A DNA stretch of 23,466 nucleotides from assembly GCA_937937835.1 (NCBI GenBank), contig CALDBJ010000012.1, forward strand, positions 1 to 23,466, given 5' to 3'. Below are positions 1 through 5,855 of this stretch, piece by piece (positions within the stretch are counted from its first letter, which is position 1; every line of letters begins with the position of its first letter). The notes below the pieces were generated by a model. That model ran no database searches and was not told where the DNA came from. It saw only the letters and a list, made by a program, of their open reading frames with translations. This stretch comes from an uncultured Collinsella sp. (GTDB lineage: Bacteria > Actinomycetota > Coriobacteriia > Coriobacteriales > Coriobacteriaceae). The position numbers and the translations under genes are program-made.

Positions 1-2
1 AC

Positions 3-113
3 CGCCTGCTCGACGCGCCCTTTGGCATTACACAGCCCTTTACCGACCCCGCCACTCAGGCAACCTGGAGCCGCCTAAAGGACGAGATGCGCGACTGGTT
101 AGCAAGCGCCTAG
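3..113 (+). CDS. C-terminal fragment of an unknown protein (5' end outside window)
   Basis: An open frame enters from the window edge and ends at TAG (111-113), giving 36 residues that end in RDWLASA. The fragment is mixed and charged, as expected for the last helices of a soluble protein, but it carries no motif I can assign. Its stop overlaps the stop of the convergent etfA gene by 3-4 bases, so the two transcription units meet tail to tail with no room for a separate terminator. The frame is supported only by being open and of ordinary composition; a chance open frame cannot be excluded. Confidence 0.5.
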   Translation, partial: RLLDAPFGITQPFTDPATQATWSRLKDEMRDWLASA

Positions 114-1315
114 CGCTCAAGCTGGGCCAGCAGCTCCTCGACGACCTCGACGGCGTCCCCAACAACCTTGTACTGGGCAGCACCGAAAATGGGGGCATCC
201 GGATCCTCGTTGATGGCGATAATGCACTCCGCCCCACCGATACCGGCAAGATGCTGAATGGCGCCCGAAACACCGATACTCACGAGAAGCTTGGGCGAAA
301 CCGATACGCCCGTCTGGCCAATCTGATGGCGATACTCCAACCAGCCGGCCTCCACGACGGGTCGCGTGCAGCCAAGCCCGGCTCCCAGAGCCTCGGCGAG
401 CCTTCGCATCAACGGCAGGTTTTTCTTGGAGCCAATGCCGCGGCCCACCACGACCAAGCGCTCGGCATCGGCGATCGAGGCCTGCTGCCTCCGCTCCTCG
501 GCGGGAATCGAGATCTCGACACGAGCCTTAGCATCATCCGCAAGCGATATCTGGGTGATCGTGCCGGAGCGGCCGTAGTCGAAGTCGGGCGCCTTAAAGA
601 TGCCGGGACGAACCGTTGCCATCTGGGGACGATGATTGGGGCAGACGATGGTGGCCATCAGGTTGCCGCCAAACGCCGGACGCGTCTGTTGCAGCAGTCC
701 CGTCTCCGTATCCATCGAAAGTACGGTGCAGTCAGCCGTAAGGCCCGTCTGCAAGCGCACGGCAACGCCGGGTGCCAGTTCGCGGCCAAAAGCGGTCGCA
801 CCGTATAGGATGGCCTCGGGTTTGCGTTCGGCTACCAAATCGCAGATCAAGCGGGCGTAGACTTCCGCATCGTTTTGGCGCAGGCGCTCGTCGCGACAGG
901 CCAGGACTTCGTCGGCGCCCGCGCAAACCAGATGCTCCAGGTCGCCGAGAGAACCCTCGGGACCCATACCGACCAGTGCCACCAGACGGCAACCGCGCGC
1001 ATCGGCAAGCTCGCGGCCCTTGCCCATAAGCTCATAGGCAACGGGAGCCACGGCATCGTGCTCGTCAGTCTGCACGAAGACCCAAATGTCTCGATACGCA
1101 TCGAGGTCAACCGCGCCGGCAGCCTCGTCACGCTCGATCGAGATGGCGTTGACAGGGCAGGCGTCGACGCACCCACCGCATAGGATGCAGCCGTCGGTTA
1201 CGTGGGCGCATCGGTTGGGTCGCTCGCCTTCCACCACGATGCCGCCCGAGGCACAGGCGCGAACGCAGCGACCGCAGCCGATACAGGCTTCGCTATCGAT
1301 AATCAGTCCGCTCAT
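110..1315 (-). CDS. etfA: Electron transfer flavoprotein subunit alpha with N-terminal 2x[4Fe-4S] ferredoxin domain
   Basis: A 401-residue EtfA/FixB-type protein. Residues 1-60 are a ferredoxin module with two four-cysteine sets (C11, C14, C17, C21 and C43, C46, C49, C53). Residues about 75-250 are the ETF alpha/beta fold. The C-terminal FAD-binding domain has the VGRGIGS stretch near 290 and the EtfA signature SIGVSGAIQHLAG near 346-358. Ordinary respiratory EtfA proteins lack the ferredoxin module. It is found in flavin-bifurcating or confurcating complexes such as LctC of the Acetobacterium lactate dehydrogenase, where it links the flavins to ferredoxin. The ATG follows the etfB stop directly (TAG-ATG), and GAGGGG in the end of etfB serves as ribosome binding site. 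Third gene of the FAD dehydrogenase-etfB-etfA operon. The family is certain; the exact complex is inferred from context. Confidence 0.93.
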   Translation of the reverse strand: MSGLIIDSEACIGCGRCVRACASGGIVVEGERPNRCAHVTDGCILCGGCVDACPVNAISIERDEAAGAVDLDAYRDIWVFVQTDEHDAVAPVAYELMGKGRELADARGCRLVALVGMGPEGSLGDLEHLVCAGADEVLACRDERLRQNDAEVYARLICDLVAERKPEAILYGATAFGRELAPGVAVRLQTGLTADCTVLSMDTETGLLQQTRPAFGGNLMATIVCPNHRPQMATVRPGIFKAPDFDYGRSGTITQISLADDAKARVEISIPAEERRQQASIADAERLVVVGRGIGSKKNLPLMRRLAEALGAGLGCTRPVVEAGWLEYRHQIGQTGVSVSPKLLVSIGVSGAIQHLAGIGGAECIIAINEDPDAPIFGAAQYKVVGDAVEVVEELLAQLER

Positions 1316-2131
1316 CTATGCCATCCCCTCGATAATCTTGGCAAGTTCTACCGCCTGCTCGGACGCCGTCCCCTCAACGGCCTCGCACGTTTGGTCACGG
1401 TCGGGCACAAACGAGCGCACGACCTGTGTCGGCGACCCGGCAAGACCGCAACGCGCGGGGTCGGCGTTCACGTCAGCGGCACTGACCACGCGCACGTCCG
1501 CCTCCTCCGCCGCGCGAATACCGGCAATACCCGGCATACGCAACTGGCCAATCTCCTTGGCAGTCGTCATCGCGCACGGCATCTCAAGACACACCGTCTC
1601 CTCGCCGGCATCGCATCCGTGAACGAGCGCCAGCGAGCCACACGTCGTAAAGCCCGCGCTTTGCACGCAGCTCACGCCGGTCACGCAGGGAATCTCAAAG
1701 GCACCGGCGAGCTCGGGACCAATCTGGGCCGTATCGCCATCCACCGCCATCTTGCCGCAGATGAGCAGGTCGAAGTCCTCGTCGAGCACCTCGATGCCGC
1801 ATTTGAGAGCATAGGTGGTCGCCAGGGTATCGGCACCTGCAAAGGCGCGATCGGTCAGCAGCAGCGCCTCGTCGGCGCCTCGAGCGATGCAGTCGCGCAG
1901 CAGCGACTCGGTCGCGGGGATGCCCATCGACACCACCGTTACGCGCACGTCCATGCCAAAGCCGATAAAGTCGTCCTTCAGCGCCAGCGCGCATTCCAAA
2001 GCGCTCGCATCAAAGGGATTAATGACCGCCTGCTTGCCATCGCGCACGATGGTATTGGTCTTGGGGTCCATCTTGACCTCGGTGCTGCCCGGCACGGCCT
2101 TGACGCACACCACCATATGGAAATCGCTCAT
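1316..2131 (-). CDS. etfB: Electron transfer flavoprotein subunit beta, bifurcating type
   Basis: An EtfB/FixA-family protein of 271 residues from the chosen ATG. It has the N-terminal VVCVKAVPGSTEV strand, then INPFDASALE, GADTLATTYAL and CGKMAVDGDTAQIGPELA. The DGDTAQ(V/I)GP form is the version seen in NAD-linked, flavin-bifurcating ETFs, where EtfB holds the bifurcating FAD and the NAD site. I chose ATG at 2131-2129 because AAAGGGGG lies 9 bases upstream. An in-frame GTG at 2137 overlaps the stop of the upstream dehydrogenase, but it would sit only 3 bases from that Shine-Dalgarno. Middle gene of the operon; it should form the EtfAB heterodimer with the next gene and take electrons to or from the FAD dehydrogenase upstream. 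Confidence 0.93.
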   Translation of the reverse strand: MSDFHMVVCVKAVPGSTEVKMDPKTNTIVRDGKQAVINPFDASALECALALKDDFIGFGMDVRVTVVSMGIPATESLLRDCIARGADEALLLTDRAFAGADTLATTYALKCGIEVLDEDFDLLICGKMAVDGDTAQIGPELAGAFEIPCVTGVSCVQSAGFTTCGSLALVHGCDAGEETVCLEMPCAMTTAKEIGQLRMPGIAGIRAAEEADVRVVSAADVNADPARCGLAGSPTQVVRSFVPDRDQTCEAVEGTASEQAVELAKIIEGMA

Positions 2132-2133
2132 CT

Positions 2134-3735
2134 TCACGCGCCCCCTTTCTGGACGAGCTCATCCAAGAGCTTCTCCGAAAACAGGTTGCCGCGACCCAGC
2201 TGCCCGTCGGGATCGAGCTGGAGCTTGAGCCGCGCCGACTCGACCATGGCCTCGTGACCGTACATCGTCTCTAAGAAGCCCGCCTTGATCTTGCCGACGC
2301 CGTGCTCGGCAGAAACGGCACCGCCCATAGCCGTTATCTCCGCAGCCCACCGGGCAAACAGCTCGCCACCGCGACGGTAGTCCTGCGCATCGCGCGGCAG
2401 GATGTTCACATGCAGATGGTTGTTACCGATGTGCCCCCAGGCAGCAGATTCAAGCCCGCTTTCGGCCAGCGTGCGGCGATAGAGGACCACGACATCGGCA
2501 AGGCGTGCATTGGGCACCGACATGTCCGAACCCAGTTTGGTGATGGTGGGATCCGTGCGGCGACGCTCGTCGATAAGCATGTTGACGCTCTCGGGCACCG
2601 CGTGGCGGAAGAACCGCTGGCATTCGCGATCGACTTCGGTGCGCGCGACCCATGTCGCATCGTCGCTGCCGCCCGCAAGCTCTAGTACCCACCCCAAGTG
2701 ATACAGCTCCTCAGTCGCCTGGGCTTCGTCGTCGCAGTCGAGCTCCACGTAAACACAGACCTTAGCGTCTTTGTCGAGCGCCGGCAGCGAGGCGAACGCG
2801 GTCGACTGCTCGCGCTGGCGACGTAGAATATCCAGGGCGCCAGCGTCGAAGTACTCGATGGCAGCCGCATGGGACAGGACGGGGCGCACGGAATCGGTAA
2901 AGGACACGGCCTTGTCTTCGCTATCGAAAAAGCAGCTCACACCCCAAACGACCGCAGGCGCCGCCTGCAGGGCAATCTCGAGCTCGGTGATAACGCCGAG
3001 CGTGCCGCAAGCACCGATAAAGAGGTCGATGGCGTCCATTTCGTCCGCAACGAAATAACCTGAGGCATTTTTTGTCTTGGGCATGGTATATCCGGGAAGA
3101 TCGAGTTCGAGTGCACGGCCCGCTGCCGTCACGAGCGACAGGTGGCGGCCCTGGGCAAAAGCCTCGCCGCGCTGAAGCTCAAGCAAATCGCCATCAGCCA
3201 GCGCGACGTGGAGTCCCGTGACATGCGGGCGCATGGGGCCGTAAGCGTAGCTGCGGGCGCCGGAGGCGTTGCATGCCGCCATGCCGCCCAGACAGGCAGA
3301 CGCCTCGGTGGGATCGGTGGGAAAAAACTGCTCGGGGGCCTCTTGGAACTCCTCGTAGGCCTTAAGCGATGCCTGGTCCCAACCAGCGGTCGGCAGCACC
3401 TTCTTGCTCAGCTGCTTGCGCAGCTCCGAGAGAACAACGCCCGGCTCCACGCGCAGCAGAAATTGGCCTTGTTCATCGCGGCGAAGGCCCAAGTAGCGAT
3501 TCATACGGGAAGTATTGAGGATATGCCCGCCGTGGGGCACGGCACCGGCGGCAAGGCCGGTTCGGGCGCCCTGAACCGTTACCGGGACACGCTCGGCATG
3601 GAGCTTTTCCAAAATGGCACGGACCTCGTCTTCCGTTGTCGGAAACGAGATGCTCGAGGCCCCGCCCGATGCGCGAGACTCATCGCGACCATACTCTTCG
3701 AACTCGTCGGTGAAGGGTTTGATGGTTGCAGACAC
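2134..3735 (-). CDS. GlcD/LctD-family FAD-binding oxidoreductase, probable lactate dehydrogenase of an Ldh-Etf complex
   Basis: A 533-residue FAD enzyme of the VAO/PCMH fold. The FAD_binding_4 domain covers about residues 28-250, with the pyrophosphate loop GARTGLAAGAVPHGG (56-70), the stretch PTDPTEASACLGGMAACNAS and GACGTLGVITE. The FAD-oxidase C domain carries the HIGNNHLH motif (H435, H440, H442) and EHGVGK (E477, H478), the metal and substrate ligands of lactate and glycolate dehydrogenases. Start is GTG at 3735, with AAAGGGGGA 7 bases upstream. The gene order dehydrogenase-etfB-etfA(ferredoxin) matches the confurcating lactate dehydrogenase complex of acetogens, which oxidises lactate with NAD+ while drawing on reduced ferredoxin. 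Lactate is the favoured substrate, but glycolate or another 2-hydroxyacid is possible from sequence alone. Confidence 0.88.
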   Translation of the reverse strand: MSATIKPFTDEFEEYGRDESRASGGASSISFPTTEDEVRAILEKLHAERVPVTVQGARTGLAAGAVPHGGHILNTSRMNRYLGLRRDEQGQFLLRVEPGVVLSELRKQLSKKVLPTAGWDQASLKAYEEFQEAPEQFFPTDPTEASACLGGMAACNASGARSYAYGPMRPHVTGLHVALADGDLLELQRGEAFAQGRHLSLVTAAGRALELDLPGYTMPKTKNASGYFVADEMDAIDLFIGACGTLGVITELEIALQAAPAVVWGVSCFFDSEDKAVSFTDSVRPVLSHAAAIEYFDAGALDILRRQREQSTAFASLPALDKDAKVCVYVELDCDDEAQATEELYHLGWVLELAGGSDDATWVARTEVDRECQRFFRHAVPESVNMLIDERRRTDPTITKLGSDMSVPNARLADVVVLYRRTLAESGLESAAWGHIGNNHLHVNILPRDAQDYRRGGELFARWAAEITAMGGAVSAEHGVGKIKAGFLETMYGHEAMVESARLKLQLDPDGQLGRGNLFSEKLLDELVQKGGA

Positions 3736-3929
3736 GCAAACTCCCCCTTTAGCTAACTACAGTGTTTGCAGGGAGATGTTACCGCATCGTTTCGTCGACG
3801 TGTTCGAGACCGTCTCCATAATTGGCGATTTTTACGTTCGTGCAATTCGGCGAGCGGCTTGATTTCCTCGGCAGACGATGCTTTTGACACATATGGCCCC
3901 GCCGTCGCCGACCGCGCGATTGTCGCTTG

Positions 3930-3950
3930 AAAAAAGTTGGAGTATTTTTT
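3930..3950. repeat. A6/T6 inverted repeat around GTTGGAGTA
   Basis: Six A residues (3930-3935) and six T residues (3945-3950) flank a nine-base loop. Neither strand shows the GC-rich stem expected of an intrinsic terminator, and no -10/-35 pair fits it. It could be a bent-DNA or protein-binding site, or the end of a dispersed intergenic repeat. Confidence 0.4.
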
Positions 3951-4036
3951 GCCGCCTTTTACCTGCGGAGACGCCAATCCGTCAAGCATTTGGTCAGAAA
4001 TTGGTCAAGTAGCGGCTGATACGGTCGGCGTCGACA

Positions 4037-4060
4037 GCCAAAACCGATAGAAGTTTTGGC
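4037..4060 (+). promoter_or_regulatory. Hairpin just upstream of the 98-aa gene
   Basis: GCCAAAAC (4037-4044) and GTTTTGGC (4053-4060) are perfect inverted repeats around an eight-base loop. The hairpin lies about ten bases before the GGGAGG ribosome binding site of the gene at 4081, so it would sit in the 5' leader or overlap the promoter. It could be an operator or a translation-affecting hairpin. No T-run follows, so it is not a terminator. Confidence 0.45.
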
Positions 4061-4080
4061 CCAGAAGCAGGGAGGTTCCC

Positions 4081-4377
4081 ATGGCATATTACTGGCCCCA
4101 GTACGGCATCGCCATCGAAGTCGACGACGATCCCCATCTCCTGCCTTTCGACGAAGAGGCATTCCCCGATACGACGGTCTACCACGTTACCACCGATGTG
4201 ATCTGCGACCCCGAGTCGTTCTCGGCGCTCGCCCACCACATCGCGCATATCCACGACATCGAGCTCCCTCCCGACTTCGAAGAGCTCGTCTACTCGCGCC
4301 GCCTGATGCTTCAAATGCTCTTTGGAGCGGACCCGTCCACCTTTGCGCGCATCTATACCGCCAAGGATGCCGCATGA
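4081..4377 (+). CDS. Small acidic protein of unknown function
   Basis: A 98-residue protein with ATG preceded by GGGAGG at 5-base spacing. No signal peptide or membrane segment is visible. The first half reads as beta strands (YYWPQYGIAIEVDDDPH, then TTVYHVTTDVI) and the second half is helical. The order of an IAIEVDDDPH-type strand followed by a hydrophobic VYHVTTDVI strand faintly recalls the core of DUF559/Vsr-like PD-(D/E)xK proteins, but the catalytic lysine and most of the fold are not evident, so I assign no function. The stop overlaps the ATG of the next gene (ATGA at 4374-4377), so the two are translationally coupled. Confidence 0.75.
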   Translation: MAYYWPQYGIAIEVDDDPHLLPFDEEAFPDTTVYHVTTDVICDPESFSALAHHIAHIHDIELPPDFEELVYSRRLMLQMLFGADPSTFARIYTAKDAA

Positions 4378-4883
4378 GCGCGAAGAAGCCACCCCGCTTT
4401 GCAGGCCTGGGTCGTCGCAAGAAGCTCATCGTTGCCTGCTTGGCCATCGTCTGCGCCCTTGTCGCCGTAGGACTATACGCTTGGCAGTCGCAGCCCGCAC
4501 CCGAGGCGGGCGCTTCGGTTACGACGGCCGAGGGCAAAACGCGTCAGGAAATCCAAGATGAGCTCGACGCCATCGTCCGCGACAACATGATGACGATTTC
4601 GGTCGCACCGGTCGCTCAGCTGCAGGAGGACGGCAAGCTGCGCGTCAACGTGCAAAACGTCCAAGACAATAAATTTCCCCAGCGATTCCGCGTCATCCAA
4701 AACGACGAGACCATGTACGAATCCGGTGTGGTCGAGACCGGCAAAACGGTCGAGACATGCCCCGCCGGCGACATCGAGGAAGGTGAGGCGTATATCGAGA
4801 TCCAGGCGCTTGACGCCAAGACCTATGACAGCCACGGCAATCCGACACGTGTCAAGGTACGGGTTGAGCAAGCCGAGAACTAG
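4374..4883 (+). CDS. Membrane-anchored extracytoplasmic protein, unknown function
   Basis: The ATG at 4374 gives a 169-residue protein. The N-terminus is basic (KKPPRF, GRRKK), followed by one hydrophobic segment at about 18-37 (LIVACLAIVCALVAVGLYAW). The remainder, about 130 residues, should lie outside the membrane. The outer part has alternating strand-like stretches (LRVNVQNVQ, FPQRFRVIQN, EAYIEIQALD, TRVKVRVEQ) and reads like a single immunoglobulin-like or pilin-like beta domain. A longer in-frame opening upstream is rejected because it overlaps the whole preceding gene and lacks a ribosome binding site. First clearly exported member of the surface cluster; probably co-transcribed with the next secreted genes. 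Confidence 0.8.
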   Translation: MSAKKPPRFAGLGRRKKLIVACLAIVCALVAVGLYAWQSQPAPEAGASVTTAEGKTRQEIQDELDAIVRDNMMTISVAPVAQLQEDGKLRVNVQNVQDNKFPQRFRVIQNDETMYESGVVETGKTVETCPAGDIEEGEAYIEIQALDAKTYDSHGNPTRVKVRVEQAEN

Positions 4884-4972
4884 CTTTCCGGCCGACGCGG
4901 CACCGCACACAATTCACCAGCATTCGTCCAATCATCGCGGGGACGGCCCGCGGCGAATAGAAAGGAACGACC

Positions 4973-5572
4973 ATGGACATCACCAGGAACATGAACGGAG
5001 CCAGAGCGCTCGTCGTGGGCGCAGGGCTCGCGCTCGCGCTCGCAATGGGCGCCGCCCCGACGCCAGCTATGGCAGCCGGGCGCGTTGGAACCACGAAAGT
5101 AATGGTCAGGACCGAGATCGACAACGTTGAGTTCAAAGTTCCGACGGTTATTCCCTTCGTCGCCAAGGCCGACGGCACGCTTCAGGGCCCCTCAGAAGAC
5201 GCGACCACCATCGACAATCATTCGGCCTACGGCATCCATGTCACCAACATGAAGATCGACGCCATGAACACCTGGACCATTGCTGCCGACGCCAAAGCCG
5301 GAACCGCACAGAACTCCATCGACTTTAAGGTCGGCCCCGACGGCGCACTCCAGAACGCCAGCGCCGCAATGCAGGAGACGGGCCTCGATCTTTCCAAGAA
5401 CGCAGCCTTCGACATGGGCTACCAGGGCATTGCCGGCGGCACGGACAAAATTAAGCTCAAGACAAGCGGAAACGTCGCCCGCGTCACGCGCGACATCTTC
5501 CGCGTAACCGGCGAAGGCGATCAGGTTGCAACGATCACCTGGACGGTCGAGCCCGGTGCGCACACGGCATAA
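4973..5572 (+). CDS. Secreted beta-rich protein, WxL-like C-terminus
   Basis: A 199-residue exported protein. It has a basic n-region, a hydrophobic core (ALVVGAGLALALAMGAA) and a probable signal peptidase I site after PAMA (about residue 34). The mature part is built of short strands: FKVPTVIPFVAKADG, GIHVTNMKI, TWTIAADAK and a closing ATITWTVEP. The closing strand resembles the end of WxL-type cell-wall-binding domains (TLTWTL-like) of Firmicutes, but this is a visual resemblance only. No sortase motif or membrane tail is present, so it may be released or held non-covalently. The ATG has GAAAGGA at good spacing. The next gene overlaps its 3' end. Confidence 0.82.
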   Translation: MDITRNMNGARALVVGAGLALALAMGAAPTPAMAAGRVGTTKVMVRTEIDNVEFKVPTVIPFVAKADGTLQGPSEDATTIDNHSAYGIHVTNMKIDAMNTWTIAADAKAGTAQNSIDFKVGPDGALQNASAAMQETGLDLSKNAAFDMGYQGIAGGTDKIKLKTSGNVARVTRDIFRVTGEGDQVATITWTVEPGAHTA

Positions 5573-5837
5573 GGCCGTCGCCCTGGCCGCCGCCGTCAGC
5601 ATCCTAGCGTTTGGGCCAGCCATGGCCTTTGCCCAGCAAGAACAGGCGCAGGCCGCCACGCAAGTGACGGTCGACCTCTCGGAGCTCGGCCGCGGCGACC
5701 GCGAGGAACCGTTGGCGCAGACAGGCGACAGACGATGGCTCTTGGCAGCAGGCGCCACAGCAGCAGGCGCGGGAACCGCCGGCCTCGGTCTGCACATCAA
5801 ACGCAGCCAGAAACAAAACACGGACAGGCCGCACTAA
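5556..5837 (+). CDS. Small sortase-anchored surface protein (LAQTG signal)
   Basis: The GTG at 5556 gives 93 residues: a short signal peptide (RTRHK, then a hydrophobic run ending FGPAMAFA), a short mature region (QVTVDLSEL), then LAQTGD at about residues 53-58, an Ala/Gly-rich membrane segment, and a basic tail (KRSQK). That is the layout of a sortase substrate with LAQTG in place of LPxTG. I preferred GTG 5556 over an upstream ATG (5526) because only the GTG puts the charged residues and hydrophobic core at the N-terminus. The start lies inside the 3' end of the previous gene (17-base overlap), so it is probably translated by coupling. Small LPxTG proteins accompany WxL clusters in Firmicutes, a possible parallel. 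Confidence 0.8.
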   Translation: MRTRHKAVALAAAVSILAFGPAMAFAQQEQAQAATQVTVDLSELGRGDREEPLAQTGDRRWLLAAGATAAGAGTAGLGLHIKRSQKQNTDRPH

Positions 5838-5855
5838 ATTAGCTAAGGAGACCCC

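Larger units (their letters stand above)
3736..4080. promoter_or_regulatory. 345-base divergent intergenic region with inverted repeats
   Basis: The region separates the minus-strand dehydrogenase operon from the plus-strand surface cluster, so it must hold promoters for both. It contains a short dyad GAGAC-C-GTCTC (3806-3816), an A-tract/T-tract hairpin (3930-3950), a near-tandem TTGGTCA pair (about 3991-4009) and a perfect 8-base inverted repeat (4037-4060). A perfect TTGACA at 3884-3889 has no partner -10 box at normal spacing. The only minus-strand promoter I could draw (TTGCAC at 3845-3840 with AATTAT) is weak. I see no convincing gene here. Confidence 0.5.

Noticed and set aside
1202..2257. 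351-codon plus-strand frame across etfA/etfB
   Set aside because: It crosses the junction of two certain genes on the other strand and has shadow-type composition.
3884..3889. Perfect TTGACA as a -35 box for the surface cluster
   Set aside because: At 16-18 bases downstream the sequence is GC-rich with no -10-like box, and the first gene is nearly 200 bases away.
3753..3989. 78-codon minus-strand frame in the intergenic region
   Set aside because: It has no ribosome binding site, a basic low-quality protein sequence, and overlaps the inverted repeats.
4973..5572. True WxL-domain protein
   Set aside because: Only the last strand resembles WxL. The paired Trp-x-Leu motifs are not present in full, so I kept it as a resemblance.
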